Assembly (NCBI GenBank): GCA_934140575.1
Contig: CAKPBJ010000005.1
Coordinates: 25,407-89,406, forward strand
Origin: an uncultured Bacilli bacterium
Lineage (GTDB): Bacteria > Bacillota_I > Bacilli_A > RF39 > UBA660
Reading direction: 5' to 3'
DNA: 64,000 bases
Shown piece by piece: positions 34,932-43,076 of the stretch. Each line of letters opens with the position of its first letter. The first letter of the stretch is position 1. Made by a program: the position numbers and the translations under genes. Below the pieces are notes generated by a model, which saw only the letters and a list, made by a program, of their open reading frames with translations, did not search any database and was not told the origin of the DNA.

Positions 34932-34963
34932 GCGAAAACTAAAAATTATAGGAGGTGTTTTTC

Positions 34964-35389
34964 GTGGCAAAGGAAGTAGTAAAAAAGATTAAATTACAAA
35001 TAGCTGCAGGAAAAGCTACACCAGCTCCACCAGTTGGTACTGTATTAGGTCCTGCAGGAATTAACTTACAAGATTTCTGTACTAAGTATAATGATGCAAC
35101 TAGAGAAAAAATGGGAGATATTTTACCAGTTGAAATATCAATCTATGATGATAGAAGTTTTGATTTTGTAGTTAAAACTCCACCAACAAGTTTCTTATTA
35201 AAGAAATATGCAAAAATTCAAAAGGGTTCTGTTAATGGTTCTAAACAAACTGTTGCAACTATTAGTAATGCAACACTTAAGGAAATTGCAGAAATTAAAT
35301 TACCTGATTTAAATGCATATACTGTTGATGAAGCAATGAAAATTGTTGCTGGTACTGCAAAAAACATGGGTATTGAAATACAAGATTAA
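34964..35389 (+). CDS. rplK: 50S ribosomal protein L11
   Basis: L11 forms the GTPase-associated centre with 23S rRNA and binds thiopeptides. The 141-residue protein has the proline-rich N-terminal hinge (KATPAPPVGTVLGPAGIN), and the C-terminal rRNA-binding domain with GSVNGSKQTVATI. The start is GTG 34964 with AGGAGGTG upstream, giving MAKEVVKKIKL. A typical leader precedes it. Confidence 0.97.
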   Translation: MAKEVVKKIKLQIAAGKATPAPPVGTVLGPAGINLQDFCTKYNDATREKMGDILPVEISIYDDRSFDFVVKTPPTSFLLKKYAKIQKGSVNGSKQTVATISNATLKEIAEIKLPDLNAYTVDEAMKIVAGTAKNMGIEIQD

Positions 35390-35425
35390 TAATAAGTAAT
35401 TAACCTTCAATATATAGGAATTACC

Positions 35426-35458
35426 TAGTGGAAGGAATAAAAATCCGCTTTAACCACA
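35426..35458 (+). promoter_or_regulatory. Putative second L1-binding site before rplA
   Basis: TAGTGGAAGG at 35426-35435 and TAACCAC at 35451-35457 can form the same GTGG/CCAC stem and purine loop as the site in the rplK leader. It lies just before the rplA ribosome binding site, as in other Firmicutes L11-L1 intergenic regions. Confidence 0.55.
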
Positions 35459-35473
35459 CAAGGAGGAAAGAAA

Positions 35474-36169
35474 ATGAAAAAGAGAAGTAAGAAATATACT
35501 GAAGTTTTATCTAAAATTGATAAAACTAAAGCATATGCAAAAGAAGAAGCTGTTAAATTAGTTAAAGAAACTTCTATTAGTTCTTTTGATGGTTCTATCG
35601 AAGTAGCTATGAGATTAAATCTAGATACTAAGAAAGCTGATCAACAATTAAGAGGTGCTATAGTTCTTCCAAAAGGAACTGGTAAGACTAAAAAGGTTTT
35701 AGTTATTGCTAGAGGACCTAAAGCACAAGAAGCTAAAGATGCTGGCGCTGATTATGTAGGAGATACTGATATGTTAGAAAAAATCGAAAAAGAAAATTGG
35801 TTCGATTTTGATACAATGATAGCAACTCCTGATATGATGCCATTACTTGGTAAGTTAGGTAGAGTTTTAGGACCTAAAGGTTTAATGCCTAACCCAAAAA
35901 CTGGAACAGTTACTATGGATGTAAAGAAAGCTGTAGAAGAAGTAAAAGCTGGACGTGTTGAATACAGAACTGATTCATTCGGTAATATTCATGGTATAAT
36001 TGGTAAAGCTTCATTTAGTGAAGAAGATTTACTTGCTAACTTAGATGCATTTATTGCTCAAATTATTAGAATTAAACCAGCAACTGTAAAAGGTGAATAT
36101 ATTAAGAATATTTCTATATCATCAACTATGGGTCCTGGTATAAAAGTTGAAAATAATTTTGACAAATAA
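35474..36169 (+). CDS. rplA: 50S ribosomal protein L1
   Basis: L1 forms the mobile stalk near the E site and represses its own operon. The 231-residue protein has [14 protein letters not shown], the [20 protein letters not shown] signature, and [11 protein letters not shown], all diagnostic. The start is ATG 35474 with AAGGAGG upstream. The consensus promoter for rplJ-rplL overlaps its 3' end. Confidence 0.97.
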   Translation: MKKRSKKYTEVLSKIDKTKAYAKEEAVKLVKETSISSFDGSIEVAMRLNLDTKKADQQLRGAIVLPKGTGKTKKVLVIARGPKAQEAKDAGADYVGDTDMLEKIEKENWFDFDTMIATPDMMPLLGKLGRVLGPKGLMPNPKTGTVTMDVKKAVEEVKAGRVEYRTDSFGNIHGIIGKASFSEEDLLANLDAFIAQIIRIKPATVKGEYIKNISISSTMGPGIKVENNFDK

Positions 36170-36187
36170 GATTTAATAGTTTATAAT
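36159..36187 (+). promoter_or_regulatory. Consensus sigma-A promoter of rplJ-rplL
   Basis: TTGACA at 36159-36164 and TATAAT at 36182-36187 are exactly 17 bases apart. The -35 hexamer lies inside the last codons of rplA. This is the best match to consensus in the window. Confidence 0.9.
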
Positions 36188-36193
36188 AAAGAC

Positions 36194-36290
36194 AATTTGT
36201 AGGTGCCATAGACAGTAGGTGTAAAAATAAATCCTACCGAGGACTTTAATTAGTATATAAGGGTTCTTGGCATATGTCTTAGAATCCTTT
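36194..36290 (+). promoter_or_regulatory. L10 leader with attenuator
   Basis: This matches the ribosomal protein L10 leader seen before rplJ in Firmicutes: an aptamer segment with CCTACCGAGGAC at 36233-36244, followed by a hairpin (AAGGGTTCT at 36259-36267 with AGAATCCTT at 36281-36289) and a TTTTATT tail. L10 or the L10-L12 complex is expected to bind and favour the terminator. Confidence 0.8.
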
Positions 36291-36327
36291 TATTATGGCA
36301 TCCCTCAAAAAATTAAGGAGGTGTATT

Positions 36328-36822
36328 ATGGCAAGTGAGAAAATATTGATGCAAAAGCAAACAGTTATTGATGAAATTAAGGATCGTGCTTCTAATGCTA
36401 AGTCTATAGTTTTATTCGATTATCGTGGTATTACTGATAGTGAAGCTAAAGAATTACGTATCAAATTAAGAGAATCAAATTCTGATTATAAAGTATATAA
36501 AAATACTTTAATGACTAGAGCATTCAATGATTTAGGTATTGATCTTTCTGAAGGATTAAATGGTCCAAGTGCTTTTGCTTACAGTGATGATCAAATAGCA
36601 CCTATTAAGGTTATATCTGAATTTGCTAAAGATCACCCAGCATTAGTTTTAAAAGTAGGGATTGTAGATGGAGAAAAGGCTGATCAAGCTAAGTTAGCAG
36701 AATATGCTACATTACCATCAAGAGACCAATTATTGACAATGCTTGCTGGTGGTATGATGGGTATCGCAAGAGACTTATCTATTTGCTTAGACTTATATAG
36801 TCAACAAAAAGAAGAAAATTAA
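36328..36822 (+). CDS. rplJ: 50S ribosomal protein L10
   Basis: L10 anchors the L7/L12 dimers to the ribosome. The 164-residue protein starts MASEKILMQKQTVIDEI, has VLFDYRGITDSEAKELR and YKVYKNTLM (rRNA-binding region), and a C-terminal helix that binds L7/L12. Start ATG 36328 has AAGGAGGTG upstream. It follows the L10 leader and precedes rplL after 29 bases. Confidence 0.96.
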   Translation: MASEKILMQKQTVIDEIKDRASNAKSIVLFDYRGITDSEAKELRIKLRESNSDYKVYKNTLMTRAFNDLGIDLSEGLNGPSAFAYSDDQIAPIKVISEFAKDHPALVLKVGIVDGEKADQAKLAEYATLPSRDQLLTMLAGGMMGIARDLSICLDLYSQQKEEN

Positions 36823-36851
36823 TAAAAATTAAATATATAGGAGGAAATAAA

Positions 36852-37220
36852 ATGGCTAAATTAACAAAAGAAGATTTTATCAGTAGTTTAAAAGAAATGA
36901 ATTTATTAGAAATTAAAGAATTAGTAGATGCAATGAAGGAAGAATTTGGTGTTGATCCATCTGCTGTTGCTGTTGCTGCACCAGTTGCTGGAGCTGATGC
37001 TGATGCTACTCCAAGTACAGTTACTGTATCAATCGCTGATGCTGGAGCTGCTAAAGTTGCAGTAATCAAAGTTGTTAAAGAAATTACTGGTTTAGGATTA
37101 AAAGAATCTAAAGATATCGTTGATAACAACGGTGCTGTTAAGGAAAACATTCCTGCAGCTGAAGCTGATGAAATCAAAGCTAAGCTTGAAGAAGCTGGAG
37201 CTACTGTAGAAGTTAAATAA
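36852..37220 (+). CDS. rplL: 50S ribosomal protein L7/L12
   Basis: L7/L12 recruits translation GTPases. The 122-residue protein has the N-terminal dimerisation helices (LTKEDFISSLKEMNLLEIKELVDAM), an alanine-rich hinge (about residues 38-55), and the globular C-terminal domain with KVAVIKVVKEITGLGLKESK. A terminator overlaps its stop, so the operon ends here. Confidence 0.97.
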   Translation: MAKLTKEDFISSLKEMNLLEIKELVDAMKEEFGVDPSAVAVAAPVAGADADATPSTVTVSIADAGAAKVAVIKVVKEITGLGLKESKDIVDNNGAVKENIPAAEADEIKAKLEEAGATVEVK

Positions 37221-37236
37221 TTTAACTTCTTTTTTA
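37208..37236 (+). terminator. Terminator after rplL
   Basis: An inverted repeat of 11 bp (37208-37218 with 37220-37230) that includes the stop codon is followed by T-rich sequence. Transcription of the L10-L12 operon should end here, before the orphan RNA region. Confidence 0.8.
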
Positions 37237-37237
37237 T

Positions 37238-37265
37238 TTGACTTAAATAAATTTTGTGGTATACT
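37238..37265 (+). promoter_or_regulatory. Sigma-A promoter of orphan RNA 1
   Basis: TTGACT at 37238-37243 and TATACT at 37260-37265 are 16 bases apart, immediately after the rplL terminator. Confidence 0.6.
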
Positions 37266-37271
37266 AGTATT

Positions 37272-37548
37272 AACTTAGGAATACTAATATTGTTGATTTA
37301 GTAGTTTGTATAAATGCTATTTAGTTTAGTATTTTACATTTTACTTGGTGATGTTATGTAGTCAAAATCATATTTATGGTATTTGACAGTGCCTAAAGAA
37401 ATATTTAATGTTATTGGGCTCTAAGTTGATTGTAATTTGGGAGAGAGACAACTCTCTGTGATAAGTGACGATATAAGGTTACTGATAATAATTTTATATT
37501 GTGAGAAACTCGATTGTAATAAGTGGAAAAGCTTATTACAATTTTTTT
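37272..37548 (+). ncRNA. Candidate structured RNA 1 (about 277 nt)
   Basis: This segment has its own promoter and ends in a strong intrinsic terminator, and holds no plausible coding region. Visible hairpins include 37361-37368 with 37381-37387, 37442-37447 with 37452-37457 (AGAGAG/CTCTCT), and 37465-37469 to 37478-37483 (AGTGAC/GTTACT with one wobble). The nine bases GATTGTAAT occur at 37428-37436 and again at 37512-37520, where they form the 5' arm of the terminator; the first copy could compete for the same partner, so an attenuation switch is possible. I see no RNase P, SRP, 6S or tmRNA signature. Existence is inferred from sequence only. Confidence 0.5.
37514..37548 (+). terminator. Terminator of orphan RNA 1
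   Basis: TTGTAATAAG (37514-37523) pairs perfectly with CTTATTACAA (37532-37541), loop of eight bases, followed by seven T. Confidence 0.95.
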
Positions 37549-37549
37549 A

Positions 37550-37578
37550 TTGACTTCTTATGATTTATGTAATAAAAT
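37550..37578 (+). promoter_or_regulatory. Sigma-A promoter of orphan RNA 2
   Basis: TTGACT at 37550-37555 and TAAAAT at 37573-37578 are 17 bases apart and start right after the preceding terminator. The predicted start (about 37584-37586) coincides with the first base of the first long helix. Confidence 0.75.
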
Positions 37579-37583
37579 AAATT

Positions 37584-37894
37584 TATCAATAGTAGGATGC
37601 TTGGTTATCTGATATGAGAGTAGTATTTATATGAAATATGTGAGATAACGATTATATGGCAGAAATCTTATCACGGACTATTGATAGATTACAATTTTTA
37701 AAGAAGGACACTTTAAACAATAACAGCTGCAACTGGAATGAAAACGGTTTCTATTTAGCTAATAGATGGCAGTTTCTTAAACCAAGGATATTAGTGTATT
37801 ATCAGTATGCTAATTGTAAAAAAATGTTTTTGATTATGTAGTTGTAATCAATTATATATTTTTATCACAGATTTTTCATTGTCTGTGTTTTTTT
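37584..37894 (+). ncRNA. Candidate structured RNA 2 (about 310 nt)
   Basis: A promoter and a terminator frame this segment, which has a clear two-domain fold by inspection. Domain 1 is closed by a perfect 10-bp helix (TATCAATAGT 37584-37593 with ACTATTGATA 37677-37686) and contains 37640-37648 paired with 37668-37674. Domain 2 starts on the very next base and is closed by a perfect 8-bp helix (GATTACAA 37687-37694 with TTGTAATC 37842-37849); inside are TTTAAAG/CTTTAAA (37697-37703 with 37711-37717) and AACTG/CAGTT with a nested CTATT/AATAG hairpin. The terminator lies at 37866-37894. A 61-codon frame at 37656-37841 has no ribosome binding site and crosses these helices. No known RNA class is recognised. 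Confidence 0.65.
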
Positions 37895-37895
37895 T
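37866..37895 (+). terminator. Terminator of orphan RNA 2
   Basis: CACAGA (37866-37871) pairs with TCTGTG (37882-37887), followed by eight T. Confidence 0.8.
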
Positions 37896-37908
37896 GCGTT
37901 TAAGTATC

Positions 37909-37937
37909 TTGTAAATATGATTGATTATTGTTATACT
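37909..37937 (+). promoter_or_regulatory. Sigma-A promoter of the WXG100-like pair
   Basis: TTGTAA at 37909-37914 and TATACT at 37932-37937 are 17 bases apart. It leads into an AAGGAGGAG ribosome site and the GTG at 37970. Confidence 0.65.
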
Positions 37938-37969
37938 TATATTAGTTTAAGAATAAGGAGGAGTTACTT

Positions 37970-38359
37970 GTGGGAAAGTTTAGTTTGGGAAAAGCAGATG
38001 CTATTGTTTCTAATTTGGTTGATAATAAAGAACTTGATATTAATTGTGATTATGCCAATAATTTAACTAGTGACATGGTTTATCAATTGGATAATATATC
38101 TTCTTCTTTAAATAAAATAAATAATTACTTAAATGCAGCTATTACCAATAAATATGTAAGTGGTACATATGCTGATGTTTTTAATGGTTGGAGTAACAAA
38201 TGTAAAACTCAAGCTGCTAATGCTAAGAAAAGAAAAAATAGTTTAAAATTAAAGTATAATGAAGATAAGAAAGATTTAACTATCAAAAAACTTTATGATA
38301 GATTAGAGGTTTTAGAGGAAAAAGTAAATAATATTGAAAATTTGCGAGGTGAAGAGTAA
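37970..38359 (+). CDS. WXG100-like helical protein A
   Basis: This 129-residue protein is predicted all-helical, with no signal peptide or membrane segment. Residues 30-105 form two long amphipathic helices around a FNGWSNKC turn, which is where WXG100 (ESAT-6) proteins have W-x-G; the glycine is replaced here. The last 30 residues are coiled coil (LYDRLEVLEEKVNNIENL). Start is GTG 37970 with AAGGAGG upstream. It overlaps the next gene by one base (TAATG), so the two are coupled and may form a heterodimer. The family call is tentative. Confidence 0.6.
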   Translation: MGKFSLGKADAIVSNLVDNKELDINCDYANNLTSDMVYQLDNISSSLNKINNYLNAAITNKYVSGTYADVFNGWSNKCKTQAANAKKRKNSLKLKYNEDKKDLTIKKLYDRLEVLEEKVNNIENLRGEE

Positions 38360-38616
38360 TGATTGAAAAGAATGAAGAACTTGTTGCTCTTTCTGAAAAT
38401 TTAGATCTAGAAATATCTAAATTAAAGTTAGCAATGGATAATTTTGAAAAAGATATGATTGAATTACAAAATGGTGATGGAAATAAATCATATTGGTCTG
38501 GCGAAAATGCTTATATGTCTATAAAATCTTGTCTTGGATATCTTGAACATAATAAATATTTATTGAATGAATTAAATAGATGTTCTGAGTATTTAAACAA
38601 TTTAAGCAATCAATAA
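38359..38616 (+). CDS. WXG100-family protein B
   Basis: This 85-residue protein has the expected helix-turn-helix layout with the WSG (W-x-G) motif at KSYWSGENAY near its middle (about residues 45-50), and no signal peptide. WXG100 proteins are secreted as dimers by type VII systems, or serve as partners for LXG-type toxins. No EssC, EsxA-type ATPase, or toxin gene is present in this window, so the export route is unknown. Its ATG overlaps the stop of the upstream gene. A promoter-bearing intergenic stretch follows. Confidence 0.7.
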   Translation: MIEKNEELVALSENLDLEISKLKLAMDNFEKDMIELQNGDGNKSYWSGENAYMSIKSCLGYLEHNKYLLNELNRCSEYLNNLSNQ

Positions 38617-38660
38617 AAAGCTACAATAAATAAAAATTATTTAAATTTTTAATTTTTTTG

Positions 38661-38689
38661 TTGACTAAAAATTTAAAATGATGTATCAT
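38661..38689 (+). promoter_or_regulatory. Sigma-A promoter of the rsmC-like gene
   Basis: TTGACT at 38661-38666 and TATCAT at 38684-38689 are 17 bases apart. Confidence 0.65.
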
Positions 38690-38701
38690 ATGTTTCGAAA
38701 G

Positions 38702-38748
38702 GAAGAAAAATAAGTATTTTTTGCGATGTTTTCTTCTTCTTTTTTTTA
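38702..38748 (+). terminator. Possible leader attenuator before the rsmC-like gene
   Basis: GAAGAAAA (38702-38709) pairs with TTTTCTTC (38729-38736), followed by a long T-rich run. It lies downstream of the promoter and upstream of the coding start, so it would limit read-through. The stem is AT-rich and modest. Confidence 0.45.
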
Positions 38749-38766
38749 TTTTTATAAGGTGATGAT

Positions 38767-39351
38767 ATGGGACAATATTTTGATAATGATCATTTACCAA
38801 GTAAGATGGTAAAAACAGAAGCTTTTGTATTAGGTAAGAAATTCATTTTTTTTACAGATAATGGTGTTTTCTCAAAGGACGGTTTGGACTTTGGCAGTAG
38901 ACTTCTTCTTGAAACAATCCCGCTTGAAGAAGTTGGAGGCAAAGTTCTTGATATGGGTTGTGGTTATGGAGTTTTTGGTATTGTTTTGAATAAAATTGTT
39001 TCATGTAGTGTTGATATGTGTGATGTTAATTTAAGGGCATTACATTTATCAGAAATTAATGCTCGTGAAAATGGTTGCTCTTCAGTTAATATATTTGAGA
39101 GTAATTGTTATTCGAATGTTAATTCAAAATATTCCTGTATTGTTACCAATCCTCCTATTAGGGCTGGTAAAAAAATAGTCTATGATATTGTGATGAATGC
39201 TCGTGATTATTTAGAAAATAATGGTAAACTTTTTTTAGTAATTCGCAAAGAGCAAGGTGCTAAGTCATTGATATCAGATTTGGAAAAGATATATACTGTT
39301 GAAATTGTTGCGAAGAAAAAAGGTTTTTTCATTTTAAAATGTAGTTTATAA
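38767..39351 (+). CDS. RsmC/YbxB-like class I SAM methyltransferase
   Basis: This 194-residue methyltransferase has the cofactor loop VLDMGCGYGVFGI and the catalytic NPPI motif (TNPPIRAGK), typical of the small-domain rRNA guanine methylases (RsmC/RsmD group). In Bacillus the equivalent, ybxB, occupies the same place between rplL and rpoB. Start ATG 38767 with AAGGTGATG upstream. The rpoB promoter's -35 element overlaps its stop. Confidence 0.9.
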   Translation: MGQYFDNDHLPSKMVKTEAFVLGKKFIFFTDNGVFSKDGLDFGSRLLLETIPLEEVGGKVLDMGCGYGVFGIVLNKIVSCSVDMCDVNLRALHLSEINARENGCSSVNIFESNCYSNVNSKYSCIVTNPPIRAGKKIVYDIVMNARDYLENNGKLFLVIRKEQGAKSLISDLEKIYTVEIVAKKKGFFILKCSL

Positions 39352-39380
39352 TTGACTACAAGATGTGTTTGTGCTATTAA
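39352..39380 (+). promoter_or_regulatory. Sigma-A promoter of rpoB-rpoC
   Basis: TTGACT at 39352-39357 and TATTAA at 39375-39380 are 17 bases apart, 60 bases before the rpoB start. Confidence 0.6.
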
Positions 39381-39440
39381 TAATAATTGCAACTTAATTC
39401 AAAAAGTTATATAAAAAATTGTATGTGGGGTGAATAAATA

Positions 39441-42400
39441 GTGTCATATAAGATAGTTAAAAGTGGTGACTTTAGAGAAAGACGTAATTTCTCTAGGATT
39501 AGAAATTCTTATGAATTAAAAGATTTGCTTGAAATTCAAAAAAAATCATATAATTGGTTTATAACTGATGGTATTAAAGAAGTATTTGAAGATTTATTTC
39601 CAGTAGAAAATTTCTCTGGAACTTTATCGCTTGAATTTGGAAATTACCATTTTGATAAACCAAAGTACTCAATTAAAGAGAGTAAAGATCGTGAATCTAC
39701 TTTTTCTGCACCTTTAAGAGTAGAAGTTAGATTATTTAATCGTGAATCAGGTGAAGTTAAAGAACAAGAAATATTTATGGGTGATATGCCTATGATGACT
39801 GATTCAGGTACATTTGTTATTAATGGAGCTGAACGTGTTATTGTTTCACAATTAGTTCGTTCTCCTAGTGTTTATTTTAATCGTGAAATAGACAAAAATG
39901 GTAGAGAATTAATAACAAACCAAATTATTCCTAATCGTGGTACATGGTTAGAGTTTGAAGTTGATGCAAGAGATGTATTATATGTTAGAATTGATAGAAC
40001 TAGAAAAGTTCCTATAACTACACTTCTTCGTGCATTTGGTCTTTCTAGTGATGACGAAATTCTTAAAATGTTTGGAGAAGATGAATATTTAAAGAATACA
40101 ATTGCTAAAGATTCTACTAAAAATACTGATGAAGCATTAATTGAAATTTATGAAAAGTTAAGACCTGGTGAGCCTGCAACTTTAGATTCATCTAAGAACC
40201 AAATTATTACAAGATTCTTTGATGAATTCAGATATGATTTATCTAAAGTTGGACGTTATAAATTTAATAAAAAATTAAATGTTATTGATAGACTTTTAGA
40301 TCAAGTTTTAGCAGAAGATATTATAGTTGATGGTAATGTTGTATTTGAAAAAGGTACAAAAATTACTAAAGCAAATATTAAAGATTTAAATGAAGTATTA
40401 AAAAATGGATATGGAGTATGCGACGCTATTGTTAATGAGGAGTTAGATTCATTTAACAAAGTACAAGTTGTTAAAGTTCAAGATCCAAGTGATAAGAAAA
40501 AGAAATTAATTGTAATTGGAAATGATCAATCAATTGATGTTAAAAGATTAACTATTTCTGATGTATATGCTGCTGTTTCTTATTATTTAAATTTACTACA
40601 TGGTGTTGGTAATTTTGATGAGATAGATCATTTAGGAAATAGACGTGTTCGTCAAGTTGGTGAATTATTACAAAATCAATTTAGAATTGGTGTTTCTAGA
40701 ATGGAAAGAGTAATTAGAGAAAGAATGACGACTCAAGAGATGGAGGAAGTTACTCCTAAGACTCTAATTAATATTAGACCTGTAACTGCTGCTATGAAAG
40801 AGTTCTTTGGTAGTTCTCAATTATCTCAATTTATGGATCAAACTAACCCTATAGCTGAGTTAACAAATAAGCGTAGACTTTCTGCTTTAGGACCAGGTGG
40901 TTTATCTAGAGATAGAGCTGGAGTTGAGGTTCGTGACGTTAATGCATCACATTATGGTCGTATATGTCCAATTGAATCTCCAGAAGGTCCAAATATCGGT
41001 CTTATAACTTCTCTTGCAAGTTATGCAAAGATTGATGATTTTGGATTTATTATGACTCCATATAGAAAAGTTGTTGATTCTCAAATTACTGATGAAGTTG
41101 AGTATTTAACAGCTGATGAAGAATTAGATTATATTATTTCACAATCTACAGTTGGTACTGATGAAGATAATAAAATAATTGATGAACAAGTTAATGCTCG
41201 TTTTAGAGGAGAAAATATATTAGCAAAACCTGAAAATGTTGATTATATTGATGTAAGTCCACAACAAGTTGTATCTGTTACAACAAGTTGTATTCCATTC
41301 CTTGAACATGATGATGCTACTCGTGCATTGATGGGTGCTAACATGCAACGTCAAGCTATGCCTTTAATTAAGACAGAAGCACCTTTTGTAGGTACTGGTG
41401 TTGAGTTTATTGCAGCAAAAGATTCTGGTGTTGAAGTTGTAGCAAAACATGATGGTATTGTTGAATACGCAGATGCAAAGAAAATTGTTGTTAATACAAA
41501 AGAAGGAAAAGAAACTTATGAGTTATCTAATTTTGAATTAGCAAATTCTAGTATTTGTTCTCATCAAAGACCAATTGTTCATGTTGGTGATAAAGTTACT
41601 GCAGATAAAACTATATTAGCTGATGGTAATTCAACTGATAAGGGAGAATTGGCCTTAGGTAAAAACATGACAATTGCATTCATGACATTTAATGGTTATA
41701 ACTATGAAGATGCTGTTATTTTAAATGAAAACTTAGTTAAGGATGATAAGTTAACTTCATTACATCTTGAAGATTATGAGATGCAATGTCGTGAAACTAA
41801 ATTAGGTCCTGAGGAAATAACAAGAGATATTCCAAATGTTAGTGAAGAAGCTAGAAAGAATCTTGATGCTAATGGAATCGTTGCTATTGGAACTGAAGTT
41901 AAAGAAGGCGATATCTTAGTTGGTAAAGTTACTCCAAAAGGTATGGCAGAACTTTCTTCAGAAGAAAAATTATTACATGCTATCTTTGGTGAGAAAACAA
42001 GAGAGGTTCGTGATACATCACTTCGTGTTCCACATGGTGGAGATGGTATTGTTCATGATATTAAAATATACTCTAGAAAAGAAAACGATGAGCTTCCAGC
42101 TGGTGTAAGTAAGGTTATTCGTGTTTACATAATTCAAAAACGTAAGATTCAAGTTGGAGATAAGATGTCTGGACGACATGGTAATAAAGGTGTTATTTCA
42201 CTTATTCTTCCACAAGAAGATATGCCATATTTACCAGATGGTACTCCAGTTGATATAATGTTAAATCCACAAGGTGTTCCTTCTCGTATGAACTTTGGAC
42301 AAATTCTTGAATTACATATGGGTATGGCTGCTAAGAAATTAGGTGTTCATATTGCTACTCCAGTATTTGATGGTGCTAGTATTCAAGATATCCAAGATAT

Positions 42401-43076
42401 GATGAAAGAAGCTGGAATGGATGAAGATGGAAAGACTGTTTTATATGATGGTCGTACTGGTGAAGCATTTGATCATAGAATATCTGTTGGTGTAATGTAT
42501 ATGATTAAATTACATCACATGGTTGACGATAAATTACATGCACGTGCTACTGGTCCATATTCTTTAGTAACACAACAACCTCTTGGTGGTAAAGCACAAT
42601 TAGGTGGACAGAGATTTGGTGAAATGGAAGTTTGGGCATTATATGCATATGGTGCTGCACATACATTACAAGAAATGATGACTGTTAAGTCTGATGATGT
42701 AGTTGGACGTGTTAAAGTTTATGAGTCAATAATTAAAGGACAAGAGATTAATGAACCTGGTATACCTGAATCATTTAGAGTATTAATGAAGGAATTCCAA
42801 GCATTGGGATTAGATGTTTCTATAATTAATGATGATGGAAAAACTTTAGAATTAAAGGATATAGAAGATTCAGAAGATAAGGAAGACTTTAATACAAATA
42901 TTGATGAAGTGGAAAATTCTCCAGCAAAAGAAATTAAAGATGAACCTGAAGATTTAGATGATGAGGAATATGATGAGTCTGACGAATATGATGATGATTT
43001 TGAAGATTCAGAAGATTTTGATGAAGATGAGTTATTTGAATCTGAAGAAATTGAAAAGGAAGGAGCTGATATTTAA
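39441..43076 (+). CDS. rpoB: DNA-directed RNA polymerase subunit beta
   Basis: The catalytic beta subunit, 1211 residues, starts at GTG 39441 ([11 protein letters not shown]). The rifampicin pocket reads [22 protein letters not shown]: at the position of E. coli His526 there is Asn (residue 476, codon 40866-40868), a change tied to natural rifampicin resistance in Mollicutes. Other hallmarks are [16 protein letters not shown] and [13 protein letters not shown]. The C-terminus ends in an extended acidic tail of Asp and Glu (about residues 1160-1205) not found in Bacillus. The stop overlaps rpoC's ATG. Confidence 0.98.
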   Translation: MSYKIVKSGDFRERRNFSRIRNSYELKDLLEIQKKSYNWFITDGIKEVFEDLFPVENFSGTLSLEFGNYHFDKPKYSIKESKDRESTFSAPLRVEVRLFNRESGEVKEQEIFMGDMPMMTDSGTFVINGAERVIVSQLVRSPSVYFNREIDKNGRELITNQIIPNRGTWLEFEVDARDVLYVRIDRTRKVPITTLLRAFGLSSDDEILKMFGEDEYLKNTIAKDSTKNTDEALIEIYEKLRPGEPATLDSSKNQIITRFFDEFRYDLSKVGRYKFNKKLNVIDRLLDQVLAEDIIVDGNVVFEKGTKITKANIKDLNEVLKNGYGVCDAIVNEELDSFNKVQVVKVQDPSDKKKKLIVIGNDQSIDVKRLTISDVYAAVSYYLNLLHGVGNFDEIDHLGNRRVRQVGELLQNQFRIGVSRMERVIRERMTTQEMEEVTPKTLINIRPVTAAMKEFFGSSQLSQFMDQTNPIAELTNKRRLSALGPGGLSRDRAGVEVRDVNASHYGRICPIESPEGPNIGLITSLASYAKIDDFGFIMTPYRKVVDSQITDEVEYLTADEELDYIISQSTVGTDEDNKIIDEQVNARFRGENILAKPENVDYIDVSPQQVVSVTTSCIPFLEHDDATRALMGANMQRQAMPLIKTEAPFVGTGVEFIAAKDSGVEVVAKHDGIVEYADAKKIVVNTKEGKETYELSNFELANSSICSHQRPIVHVGDKVTADKTILADGNSTDKGELALGKNMTIAFMTFNGYNYEDAVILNENLVKDDKLTSLHLEDYEMQCRETKLGPEEITRDIPNVSEEARKNLDANGIVAIGTEVKEGDILVGKVTPKGMAELSSEEKLLHAIFGEKTREVRDTSLRVPHGGDGIVHDIKIYSRKENDELPAGVSKVIRVYIIQKRKIQVGDKMSGRHGNKGVISLILPQEDMPYLPDGTPVDIMLNPQGVPSRMNFGQILELHMGMAAKKLGVHIATPVFDGASIQDIQDMMKEAGMDEDGKTVLYDGRTGEAFDHRISVGVMYMIKLHHMVDDKLHARATGPYSLVTQQPLGGKAQLGGQRFGEMEVWALYAYGAAHTLQEMMTVKSDDVVGRVKVYESIIKGQEINEPGIPESFRVLMKEFQALGLDVSIINDDGKTLELKDIEDSEDKEDFNTNIDEVENSPAKEIKDEPEDLDDEEYDESDEYDDDFEDSEDFDEDELFESEEIEKEGADI

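Noticed and set aside
36779..37177. Minus-strand open frame opposite rplL
   Set aside because: It arises from the alanine-rich rplL sequence read backwards.
37656..37841. A 61-codon open frame in the rplL-rpoB gap
   Set aside because: It has no ribosome binding site, uses codons rare elsewhere in the window (CGG, AGC), and crosses perfect helices of the candidate structured RNA.
37272..37894. Could RNA 1 or RNA 2 be RNase P, SRP, 6S or tmRNA
   Set aside because: I found no RNase P core (GAGGAAAGTCC), no SRP GGAAG tetraloop region, no single long 6S hairpin, and the tmRNA is elsewhere at 63301. A covariance search would settle it.
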